DNA from: Oscillospiraceae bacterium
Lineage (GTDB): Bacteria; Bacillota; Clostridia; Saccharofermentanales; Saccharofermentanaceae
Direction of reading: 5' to 3'
DNA: 64,000 bases
Assembly: GCA_902775565.1 (NCBI GenBank)
Contig: CACYMP010000007.1
Coordinates: 50,500 to 114,499, forward strand
Shown here: in pieces, positions 35,078-42,200 of the stretch
Position numbering within the stretch: the stretch's first letter is position 1
Layout: the number at the start of each line of letters is the position of its first letter
Made by a program: the position numbers and the translations under genes
Notes under the pieces: generated by a model
The model's input: the letters and a program-made list of their open reading frames with translations, nothing else
What the model was told of the DNA's origin: nothing
Databases searched by the model: none

Positions 35078-36745
35078 TTACTCAAAAAACTTCTCTTGTT
35101 CTTCAGCCGTCTTTTTGCCAAACCAGTACAGTTCAACTACACTTATCAGGTTATCATCGAGTTTTCTCGCATAGTAGCAAATTGTCTGAACACCCTCGTT
35201 TCCTGACAGCGTAAAGGTGTCTCTCAAATATTCTTTGCCACATATAACTGTCTTGGCCCTTCCATGATATTCGACGGTAATGGGGAAACTCTTGTATTTC
35301 CCTTTGATAAAGCCGATATTTCCATCCAAATACTTGGTTTCGTCATACCCTGGATCTCCGGGTGATGCAAATCTCGTGTTAACAAAAGAAAATTTCATCC
35401 CCAACATCTGACTGTCAAAAGCCATATCGTAGATAGTCGCATTTTCACGGGCCTTATCTTCTGCAGTCGTGCATTTTGAGACAAGATAAACCTTGTCCTC
35501 TGCCATCTCGTCATCTGAGATCTGATGTAAATCTTCCCGGATCTTAACCTTAAGTCCTGCATATTCATTCACATACACACCATCATTGAAAGTGCCCTTT
35601 GAATATTTAGTTCCGGACATCAACTCGGCTAGTGTATATGACGCGGATTTGTCAGATGCTGACCCTATATGCTCCAACGAGATCACATAGATGTGTCCGA
35701 ACTTTTCAGATTCAATAATCTTGTTATTACCGGAACAAGTGTATGATGCTCCGTTATGGGAATAACCTTCAGCTGTCTTATTAAGTCCCATACAATAACC
35801 GGATTCTTCTTTTAAAAGTATTTCCATGGATTTTTTGGAAAGGAGCTTTCCTCCGAACAGAGCCCTGTCAAAAGCCAGGACATCAGTAAGGCAGGAATGT
35901 ATTCCCCCGTCACCTCTTGTATTGTTAGGACAATTAATATATCCGTTCTTATCGGTAAAATCGTATTTCACAAGGATATCGTAATCAAAAGGAACATAGG
36001 TCAGATCATCTGTCGCCATGGAAGTAGTCTTCGTCATACCGCATACATCAAAGATCTTCTTTTTAGCATAATCGCAGTACTTAACACCGGCAGTTTTTTC
36101 GATGATGAATGCAAGAAGACGGTAATTGGTATTGCTGTATGAAAACTGCGTCCCGGGCTCAAACTCCAAAGGAGCCTGATATAAAGCCTTAAGAAACTCC
36201 TCATCAGTTACCCTGTCATTCAGGATATCCGAGATCTTCTTGTTGGCAGCATCGGCACCTGAGATATTCCAGAAAGGATCGTTATTATTAATATAATCGG
36301 AAATTCCGGAATTCATGTGAAGGAGGTTATATATCTTTATGTTCTTCCCTGCTTCATATTCAGGAAAGTACTTGTCCAATGTATCCTCAATATTAAGCTT
36401 GCCTTCCTCCTGAAGCTTCAATATCAGGACTGCCGTGAAAGTCTTGCTCATGGAGGCCAGGTCGAAGATCGTATCCTGTGATACCAAAGTCTTCCCGTCC
36501 TTCTCCACTGCATCTTCGCCATAAAGATAAACTACATCTTTATCAGTGGCTACTACCACAGCGCCGTTACAGGTATATGATCCGTACTCATCCAGAAGTT
36601 CTTTATATTGAGAGCCGGGATTTGACCAGGATCTCACGTCCTTTGTAAGACTGATCGAAGCAAGCGAATTCCCGGTATCTGTCTTACAGGATACGCAGGT
36701 TATTACAAAAGCCATCGATAGTATCAGTGCGGTTATCTTCTTCAT
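35078..36745 (-). CDS. Serine beta-lactamase-like lipoprotein (class C/PBP4* fold)
   Basis: 555 residues. Lipoprotein signal MKKITALILSMAFVITCVSC. The beta-lactamase-like domain covers about 35-375: SxxK in DLASMSKTFTAVL, YxN in FSYSNTNYRLL, and HxG in GYSHNGASYTC. The last about 170 residues (VYVNEYAGLKVKIREDLHQI onward) form a separate beta-rich domain. Such proteins act as peptidases or esterases at the cell surface more often than as resistance enzymes. The ATG at 36745 is preferred, with GGAG 12 bases before it. Cargo of element 1. Confidence 0.85.
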   Translation of the reverse strand: MKKITALILSMAFVITCVSCKTDTGNSLASISLTKDVRSWSNPGSQYKELLDEYGSYTCNGAVVVATDKDVVYLYGEDAVEKDGKTLVSQDTIFDLASMSKTFTAVLILKLQEEGKLNIEDTLDKYFPEYEAGKNIKIYNLLHMNSGISDYINNNDPFWNISGADAANKKISDILNDRVTDEEFLKALYQAPLEFEPGTQFSYSNTNYRLLAFIIEKTAGVKYCDYAKKKIFDVCGMTKTTSMATDDLTYVPFDYDILVKYDFTDKNGYINCPNNTRGDGGIHSCLTDVLAFDRALFGGKLLSKKSMEILLKEESGYCMGLNKTAEGYSHNGASYTCSGNNKIIESEKFGHIYVISLEHIGSASDKSASYTLAELMSGTKYSKGTFNDGVYVNEYAGLKVKIREDLHQISDDEMAEDKVYLVSKCTTAEDKARENATIYDMAFDSQMLGMKFSFVNTRFASPGDPGYDETKYLDGNIGFIKGKYKSFPITVEYHGRAKTVICGKEYLRDTFTLSGNEGVQTICYYARKLDDNLISVVELYWFGKKTAEEQEKFFE

Positions 36746-36865
36746 TATTGATAAATACTCCATTCCTTATGCCTGCAAACTGATGATTATCTTGTCTAAA
36801 GGGTCCCCCAGACAAGGTCATTATAACACGCTAATCAATAATGCTTGATAACATGTCACGTGTAT

Positions 36866-36927
36866 CAGCGAGCATCGCGTTTGTGTACCACAAACACTAT
36901 TACTGCGGTTGGGGTGGCCCCAATTCC
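36866..36927 (+). repeat. Two-hairpin repeat, copy 2
   Basis: AGCGAGCATCGC, first hairpin GTTTGTG-TAC-CACAAAC (36879-36895), then second hairpin TTGGGG-TGG-CCCCAA (36909-36923). The second stem differs from TCAGGG/CCCTGA of the other copies by changes on both arms that keep pairing. Confidence 0.75.
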
Positions 36928-36996
36928 CATTAATAATTGACATTAATCTACCGTTATTTGGCAAGGAAGGTTTTGTCAATATCCGGATGGATCATA

Positions 36997-37072
36997 GGGT
37001 TTCAGGGGCACCCTGACAAGAAATCTTGACGTTTGTATATACAAACGCGTTGCTTGCTAAACCGTTCCGAAG
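36997..37072 (-). repeat. Two-hairpin repeat, copy 3
   Basis: Minus orientation. On the plus strand: GGGTT, TCAGGG-GCA-CCCTGA, CAAG, hairpin CGTTTGTA-TA-TACAAACG, CGTTGCTTGCTA, CCGTTCCGAAG. The CTTCGGAACGG and TAGCAAGCAACG ends match copy 1 exactly. Confidence 0.8.
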
Positions 37073-37086
37073 TCACTCCGCATATT

Positions 37087-37668
37087 TTAACGATTATCAG
37101 CCGTACCTTCAGTAATTGCATTTTGCCTCAATAATTCTATCTGCTTCAGATGCCAATCGGACTTTCTGTAGATCTTATCGAATCTTTCACTGCTCATGAA
37201 ATCTATCAGACTCTCTTTGGAAGTTTGTTTTGCATTTCGAATGACAACATATATCAGATATCCGGATTGGAACCAGTTGTTTACGGCCGTTTTTCCATAG
37301 CCGGTGATCCTGCATATATCTGAAGCATTCAAAATGTCCTTTTCAGAGATCAGAAGATTTGAGTAGTATTCGCGCATAAAAGACTCAACAGCACCTGTTA
37401 ACGGGCTTTTGCAGAAAGCCGTTTTGCAGCAGCGAAAAGCGGGAATCCGTTTTGGTCTCCTTTTTCGCTCCGGTGTTCGCTCCAAAAAATCGATAATATC
37501 TGCCTTTGCTATGGCATAACGGTGTGTCGTTTTGCCGTTATCCGCACACGGAACATCGGTACCGAGATACAGACTTGCAGTCCTCTTGCTCATGTGGCAG
37601 ATCTTGCAGAAACTGTTTTTCGAAATGGTGTCAGGAATGTTCTTCCAGTCAATAGAATCAGGCTTCAT
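37087..37668 (-). CDS. Double helix-turn-helix protein of element 1
   Basis: 193 residues with two excisionase-like DNA-binding parts: about 15-62 (ISKNSFCKICHMSKRTASLY, ending ADIIDFLERT) and about 108-160 (ILNASDICRITGYGKTAVNN, ending SLIDFMSS). Between them is a basic stretch RKRRPKR. I know no precise family. AAAGGAGAAAACC precedes the ATG. Its stop is 15 bases from two-hairpin repeat copy 3, so binding to these repeats is plausible. It is the last gene before attR. Confidence 0.65.
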   Translation of the reverse strand: MKPDSIDWKNIPDTISKNSFCKICHMSKRTASLYLGTDVPCADNGKTTHRYAIAKADIIDFLERTPERKRRPKRIPAFRCCKTAFCKSPLTGAVESFMREYYSNLLISEKDILNASDICRITGYGKTAVNNWFQSGYLIYVVIRNAKQTSKESLIDFMSSERFDKIYRKSDWHLKQIELLRQNAITEGTADNR

Positions 37669-37923
37669 ATGGTTTTCTCCTTTGTGAAAATATCGGACGG
37701 GTCGTTCTCGATCCAGGTTAGTTTTCTTCTGATTTGAATGTTTCCATTCGATTTACCGAACGTCCTCAGGCCGTTTTTCACCGAAGCGATGATCCGGACA
37801 GAAATAACAGATGCTGACAACAAAGTGACAGTATCCTCCAAAGACTTATTTTATTTGCTTCAAGATATCTTAGCTTGGCAGAGAATCTCATTATCTGACG
37901 GCAAAAAACTCTTGGTTTAAATG

Positions 37924-37981
37924 CTCGAAATGCGTTTACCGGGTAACCGGTACGTGGGTTCGAATCCCACCGTCTCCGCCA
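37924..37981 (+). pseudogene. tRNA-Ser(CGA) 3' half, split by integration
   Basis: 58 bases from the anticodon loop core CTCGAAATG to the CCA end: variable arm ACCGG/CCGGT, T arm GTGGG/CCCAC and acceptor CGTCTCC. It completes the 5' half at 30069-30110. No terminator follows, because element 2 has inserted right behind it; the likely original terminator is at 43576. Confidence 0.88.
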
Positions 37982-38081
37982 AATTTGAAACGGGCGTCGT
38001 AAAAAGTCAATAAATGTAGCGGTTTGCAGTTATGCGCTCTTAAGCAAACGGGTAGTTTACTACAGACTTACTACATGAGTT

Positions 38082-38251
38082 ACGACAATTTAGAAAAGTA
38101 TGCCCAACAAAACAGCGATCGGACAAAAATCCGGTCGCTGTTTTTATCTATACACAGTAAAGGTTGAGCCTTGAGAAGTATCATATCTCGGATTTATTAT
38201 TTTTAAGACTAGATAGGCATTTGGCATGCATTTTTGCCCATTTTCCCTACG
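38082..38251 (+). repeat. Repeat R1, copy a (with tRNA-type terminator)
   Basis: About 170 bases, nearly identical to R1b (39763-39937), from ACGACAATTTAGAAAAG to TTTTCCCTACG. Inside is the terminator AACAGCGATCGGA-CAAAAA-TCCGGTCGCTGTT, the same hairpin found behind the tRNA-Ser end at 43576. Only the part downstream differs from that native copy. Confidence 0.8.
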
Positions 38252-38253
38252 AA

Positions 38254-38359
38254 GGTGGTTTACATCGATAAGGCTGTATATTTCACCAAAGGGTGCATAT
38301 CGGAATCGAGGTTCACTCCATAAGTTGAACGATGCATCAGTTTTGGAATTTCATTCAGG
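38254..38359 (+). repeat. Repeats R2a and R4a
   Basis: R2a (38254-38323, GGTGGTTTACATCG...CACTCCATA) matches R2b at 40858-40927. R4a (38323-38359, AGTTGAACGATGCA...TCATTCAGG) matches R4b at 39572-39608. R4a and R4b flank the gene at 38440. Confidence 0.7.
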
Positions 38360-38439
38360 CATCAATGATCAGATTTGCAGTGTGACGAATAATTTATTAA
38401 GATGAACATATGAAAGGATTGTTTAGGGAGGAGAGGTAT

Positions 38440-39420
38440 ATGGGCAAAATTCTAGATCGATGGTATATAAACATAGCGTTTGGTCTTCCGCCGGCCATCG
38501 TTTATCTGACTAGTTTTTTTACCGAGGGTTCAAGATACGATTATAACCCGATATTCTGGCCTGCCAACAAACTTTTTCCGATATTTGCAATCTCGCTGGC
38601 TATTACCGCAATCTATATTCAGATCAACTTTTTCAGAAAAGCAAAAAGAACGCTTAAAATATGTAAGATTGTTTTTCTTGCAATAATGTTATGTACCGTG
38701 CCGTTGTTTTATCTCGCATTTACCAAAGGCGGTTCTGCCAGATTTACCATATTAATCATTTTAGTCTTAGTTCTCCTACAGGTGTCTTTTGTTTTTAATG
38801 TCATGACAAAAGGCGCCAGGGCTACGAATCTGACACTTGTTATTTCCTCAGTTGTTGCTTTTATTATCAAGACGATCATCTCGAATATGAATTTGTTTCT
38901 TAATGTTGGCAATATGGGAATTGATGTCATAGTGACTATTTCAATAGCTGTAATAGTGATCCCTGTAGGTATGTTTTTGTTGGGTATTTTATTAGATTCA
39001 AGCAAATCTACGTCCTCAAGATCAAACGTCTATTCTCCTAATTCACGTAGTTATTCCAATAGCAGTTATTCTTCTGTCAGCGCAACAAACCGGTCGATCA
39101 GTTATAGCTCAGCAAGAACTGTTGACAGTAACGAAATCAGTGAATTAAAGGAGGAATTGAGAAGATCAAAGGATCACCAGTATGATCTGGAAAAAAAGGA
39201 GCTGAGAGATGTAGAAAAGTACCGCAGAGAATGGCAGGAGACTTTGACCAGAGTTAATAGAGGTGATGTTCCAATGCAGTTTGTAAATGCTGATGTGGCA
39301 CGGAAAGCATGTATCAGGAATATAGAAGAAGCAAACCAGAAAATAAAGAAAATAGAAGCAGAAATAGAATACGAGAAAAAATTACAAAAAGATATAGAAT
39401 CAAAACTAGGCAATCCTTAA
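38440..39420 (+). CDS. Membrane protein with C-terminal coiled coil, unknown
   Basis: 326 residues. Five to six hydrophobic segments in the first about 190 residues, then a Ser/Asn/Tyr-rich stretch (about 197-235) and a charged helical end, ELKEELRRSKDHQYDLEKKE onward, that should form a coiled coil in the cytoplasm. I recognise no family. The ATG at 38440 has GGGAGGAG 7 bases upstream, better than the ATG at 38410. It is flanked by direct repeats R4 and R1, so it may be a removable cassette in element 2. Confidence 0.7.
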   Translation: MGKILDRWYINIAFGLPPAIVYLTSFFTEGSRYDYNPIFWPANKLFPIFAISLAITAIYIQINFFRKAKRTLKICKIVFLAIMLCTVPLFYLAFTKGGSARFTILIILVLVLLQVSFVFNVMTKGARATNLTLVISSVVAFIIKTIISNMNLFLNVGNMGIDVIVTISIAVIVIPVGMFLLGILLDSSKSTSSRSNVYSPNSRSYSNSSYSSVSATNRSISYSSARTVDSNEISELKEELRRSKDHQYDLEKKELRDVEKYRREWQETLTRVNRGDVPMQFVNADVARKACIRNIEEANQKIKKIEAEIEYEKKLQKDIESKLGNP

Positions 39421-39954
39421 TTCAGGGTTACTATTGATGTAAATGCTTGTATTCATTGATAAGTGAGAGGCGCAATTAACAATTAAGGACATAAATGAGA
39501 TTGCTTCATGAATCAACTCACAACGTCCTGTAACCATGGAGCAGCTAACATGTCTGGGAAATGATGCAGTTAGTTGAACGATGCACCATTTTTTGAGTAT
39601 CATTCAGGACAGCAGTATTTTAAGGCTTTTCAGCACCTCACCCATTTATCATCATATTATAATTTGCAATTCGTGCCAACGGTTTGTTCCTGATAATCTG
39701 GTCCGCCGGTTATCATGGTGATTTTGTCGTATTGTTTTTCGGTGAGTCTGAGCATTCTGACAACGACAATTTAGAAAAGTATGCCCAACAAAACAGCGAT
39801 CGGACAAAAATCCGGTCGCTGTTTTTATCTATACACATTAAAGGTTGAGCCTTGAAGAAGTATCACATCTCGGATTTATTTATCATTTTTAAGACTAGAT
39901 AGGCGTTTGGCATGCATTTTTGCCCATTTTCCCTACGTATAAGTAGAAGAGTAT
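39421..39954. other. Repeat-filled gap in element 2
   Basis: No gene. Contains R4b (39572-39608) and R1b (39763-39937). The stretch at 39610-39760 shows nothing recognisable. Confidence 0.5.
39763..39937 (+). repeat. Repeat R1, copy b
   Basis: Second copy of the 170-base repeat, including the tRNA-type terminator hairpin. It ends 17 bases before the stop of the IS3-type orfB, at the point where copy a instead continues into R2a. Confidence 0.8.
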
Positions 39955-40734
39955 TTACTTTCCCATCGACTTCAACCTGTATTCTACCGGTGTCATGTAA
40001 TTCAAGGATCTCTTGATTCTTTTGGTATTGTAATACTTAATATATTTGTGGATCTCACGTCTTAGTGTTTTGAAATCCGTCCACTCATTAGGGTAGATCA
40101 GTTCCTTTTTCAGAAGTGCAAAAAATGTTTCTGCAGCGGCATTATCAAGACAATTTCCGGTTGAGGACATACTGCGAAGATAGCCTAATGAGTTCAGTAA
40201 CTTAATGTAGTAAGTCGCACAATAGAACCATCCACGATCGGAATGAAGAATCGGCCGGCAATCAGGCTGCTTATAATGTGCGAATCTTACTGTTTTCAAA
40301 ACTGCTTTAAGATCTGCTTCTTCGGATATGTTATAACCCACGACTTCGCCATTGAACATGTCTATTATCACGGTCAGGTAAACCGTAATATCACCGGATT
40401 TGATACGTGTCATGTCGGTAACCCAAATCTCACCGAATCTATCAGTGTGGAAATTTCTCTTAAGAAGGTCTTCACCCTTCTCTCCAAATCGTGGGCTATA
40501 TGTCATAAACGGCTTATCCGATTCAGCTTCGCCCTTGGTTTTACGTTCGCATTTCAGGCCCTCTTCATTCATCAAGCGCTGAACAAGTTTATGGTTAACG
40601 TGATAGCCTCTTGCATCCAGTTCGGCGGTAATGCGTCGGTAACCATAGCTTCGGTAGTTTTCCTCGAAAATAGCATGAATTTCCTTGCGGATGATCTCGT
40701 AATCATTCTTAGCAATACCTTTTGTTCTTTTCAT
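39955..40734 (-). CDS. IS3-family transposase OrfB, without OrfA
   Basis: 259 residues of the IS150-type OrfB. HTH_21-like start (YRSYGYRRITAELDARGYHV) and an intact integrase core: Asp in IWVTDMTRI, Asp in LHSDRGWFY, Glu in DNAAAETFFALLKKE. The N-terminal tens of residues and the whole orfA are absent; instead the ATG at 40734 has AGAGGTG and a TTGCCG/TATATT promoter-like pair upstream. Terminal inverted repeats of the IS are not evident, so it is probably a decayed copy, though the catalytic triad is preserved. Confidence 0.88.
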   Translation of the reverse strand: MKRTKGIAKNDYEIIRKEIHAIFEENYRSYGYRRITAELDARGYHVNHKLVQRLMNEEGLKCERKTKGEAESDKPFMTYSPRFGEKGEDLLKRNFHTDRFGEIWVTDMTRIKSGDITVYLTVIIDMFNGEVVGYNISEEADLKAVLKTVRFAHYKQPDCRPILHSDRGWFYCATYYIKLLNSLGYLRSMSSTGNCLDNAAAETFFALLKKELIYPNEWTDFKTLRREIHKYIKYYNTKRIKRSLNYMTPVEYRLKSMGK

Positions 40735-40848
40735 ACGGTTCACCTCTATAAAAATATAACAACAAGGGGGTCATATCGGCAAGGGGGTCACAACGAATGC
40801 TGCTGGCAGATCAAGTTTGCATCGGAAAGGTGTATGCCTAGAAAAAAA

Positions 40849-40879
40849 GCCTTCTCGGTGGTTTACATCGAGAAGGCTA
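40849..40879 (-). terminator. Terminator of the Thr/Lys-rich lipoprotein gene
   Basis: AGCCTTCTCG (40849-40858) pairs with CGAGAAGGCT (40870-40879); seven T follow on the minus strand. The right arm and loop belong to repeat R2b; in R2a the left arm is lost. Confidence 0.85.
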
Positions 40880-40927
40880 TATATTTCACCAAAGGGTGCA
40901 TATCGGAATCGGGGTTCACTCCATAAA
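40858..40927 (+). repeat. Repeat R2, copy b
   Basis: Matches R2a at 38254-38323 with a few changes. It is the downstream flank of the lipoprotein gene at 40936. Confidence 0.7.
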
Positions 40928-40935
40928 TAAGAGGG

Positions 40936-41607
40936 TTAGTTAGTAAATTTGACTATTTCAACTACCTTAGAAGAATAATTCTGGAGATTATCTCCATACT
41001 TATTTCTAAGCTTTTCACCAATAGCCTTACCATCATATTTATAACTTGAAAGAGTCTTTGTATGCCACTTAGAAGTTGTAGCTTCAACTTCAAAGTAGTC
41101 AACATGCTTCTCAACTTCATCAGATTCATCATCAACATATACATGAGAAGTTACCTTAACCTTAACAATTGCAGTACCCTTAGAAGGTACAGGTGTTGCT
41201 GTAGGCTTAGGTTTCTCAGTAGGCTTAGGTGTATTTGTAGGAGCCTTTGTGGTTGATTTAGCAGGTGCTTTTGTAGCACTTTTCGAAGCAGGTTTAGTGG
41301 TCTTTTTCTCCTGAGTTTTTGTCGGAGTCTTATTAGTAGCTTTTGTTGTTCCTTTAGTTGCAGAGCTTTCTTCTGATGTCGTAGTGTTTTCTGTTGTTTC
41401 TTCTGAAACTGTGGTTTCAGCTGTTGTCTCATAAGTTTCTACTGTTGTTTCAGTTGTAGTTTCAGCAGACGTTATTTCTGTAGTTGTTTCTTCTGTTGTA
41501 GTAATACTTTCAGTATGAACAAGTTTTCTTGAATTTGTTCCAAAAAAACAGCCGGATAAAAAGATCGAACTTAATGCGATTACAGGAAAAACTAACTTTC
41601 TTTTCAT
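40936..41607 (-). CDS. Thr/Lys/Pro-rich lipoprotein
   Basis: 223 residues. Lipoprotein signal MKRKLVFPVIALSSIFLSGC. Residues about 30-85 are Thr/Glu repeats (ETTTE, ETTAETT), about 85-140 Lys/Thr/Pro repeats (TKAPTNTPKPTEKPKPT), a likely wall-spanning stalk. The last about 80 residues are a small folded domain with VKVKVTSHVYVDDESDEVEK and SKVVEIVKF. No family recognised. Likely a surface anchor carried by element 2. Codon use in the repeats is skewed to A/T. Confidence 0.75.
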   Translation of the reverse strand: MKRKLVFPVIALSSIFLSGCFFGTNSRKLVHTESITTTEETTTEITSAETTTETTVETYETTAETTVSEETTENTTTSEESSATKGTTKATNKTPTKTQEKKTTKPASKSATKAPAKSTTKAPTNTPKPTEKPKPTATPVPSKGTAIVKVKVTSHVYVDDESDEVEKHVDYFEVEATTSKWHTKTLSSYKYDGKAIGEKLRNKYGDNLQNYSSKVVEIVKFTN

Positions 41608-41913
41608 TGCTCATACCCCTCAAAATCAGATCCCCTTATTTGGGATTATACCACCACGTATGAGATTATGGGGCATGAATCAGACAAACTGAAGATTACT
41701 TAATACAGATAACTTCTGTGCCACCGGCACAGAAGTTTTTAAGCTGCCCGGACCAACATCTGATTCGATCATTTTCAGGGGTTTCAGGGGCCTCCCTGAC
41801 AAGCTGATTTTGCGTTTGTGTGTACAAACGCGTTGCTTGTTAATACACGGGACAGATTACAAACAATCATTACATACCCTCATGGGTAAATACAAATCAA
41901 GGAGGTCTTCACT
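41608..41913. other. Control region before xis and int of element 2
   Basis: 306 bases, no gene. Holds two-hairpin repeat copy 4 (41778-41843), 70 bases before the Xis start, and TTGCTTGTTAATACACGGG just behind it. A clear sigma-A promoter was not found. Confidence 0.5.
41778..41843 (-). repeat. Two-hairpin repeat, copy 4
   Basis: On the plus strand: GGGGTT, TCAGGG-GCCT-CCCTGA, CAAG, then GCGTTTGT-GTGT-ACAAACGC, and GTTGCTTGTTA. Same plan as copies 1-3 but on the other element, which ties the two elements together. Confidence 0.8.
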
Positions 41914-42114
41914 ATGAAGAACAACACATTATCAATTTCAGAGAAGTCACTTCTCACACTGGAAGAAGCAGCCGAGTATTTCAACATTGGTGTAAAAAAG
42001 CTTCGCTTACTGACTGCCGGCGATAACTGCCCGTTCGTTTTATGGAATGGAAGCAAACGGTTAATTAAGCGGATTCCTTTTGAAAAGTTCCTGCACAGTC
42101 AGTTCTCTATCTGA
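41914..42114 (+). CDS. Excisionase (Tn916 Xis-like)
   Basis: 66 residues: LTLEEAAEYFNIGVKKLRLL then WNGSKRLIKRIPFEKFL, the Tn916-type Xis winged helix. AAGGAGGTCTTCACT gives a strong ribosome site. It precedes the integrase by 86 bases, the standard order in Tn916-like modules, and should steer the integrase to excision. Confidence 0.88.
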   Translation: MKNNTLSISEKSLLTLEEAAEYFNIGVKKLRLLTAGDNCPFVLWNGSKRLIKRIPFEKFLHSQFSI

Positions 42115-42200
42115 GAAATACTTGTCCTGTAAGTTTAGTATGCCCGGGTCTATAATGAACTCGGGCATACTTTTTTGACACAAATGGAGGTTCAAAAAAG

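Larger units (their letters stand above)
36746..37086. other. Gap with two facing copies of the two-hairpin repeat
   Basis: No gene. It holds repeat copy 2 (36866-36927) and copy 3 (36997-37072), in opposite orientation and about 70 bases apart, so the region is a large imperfect palindrome. Confidence 0.6.
30102..37932. mobile_element. Integrated element 1 (in the tRNA-Ser anticodon loop)
   Basis: About 7.8 kb between two copies of CTCGAAATG (30102-30110 and 37924-37932), which is the crossover core inside the anticodon arm. Contents: complete tRNA-Ser, tyrosine integrase, Xis-like protein, a small hypothetical protein, lipoprotein, DUF4279 protein, serine hydrolase, double-HTH protein, and three copies of the two-hairpin repeat. 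No relaxase, replication protein or conjugation gene is visible, so it would be an integrative element mobilised, if at all, by others. Confidence 0.8.
37669..38439. other. Junction region of the two elements
   Basis: No credible gene over 770 bases. In order: end of element 1, tRNA-Ser 3' half (37924-37981), a stretch with TTTACTACAGACTTACTACA at about 38056-38075 that resembles the sequence just after the second integrase gene (43411), then repeats R1a, R2a and R4a. A weak promoter TTGCAG/TAAGAT is at 38375-38403. A 60-codon frame at 37738-37920 lacks a ribosome site. Confidence 0.5.

Noticed and set aside
35078..36745. Beta-lactamase antibiotic resistance
   Set aside because: SxxK, YxN and HxG are shared with surface peptidases and esterases; the large extra C-terminal domain and lipid anchor fit those better.
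37738..37920. 60-codon plus-strand frame before attR
   Set aside because: No ribosome site, no recognisable sequence pattern, and it ends inside the attachment region.
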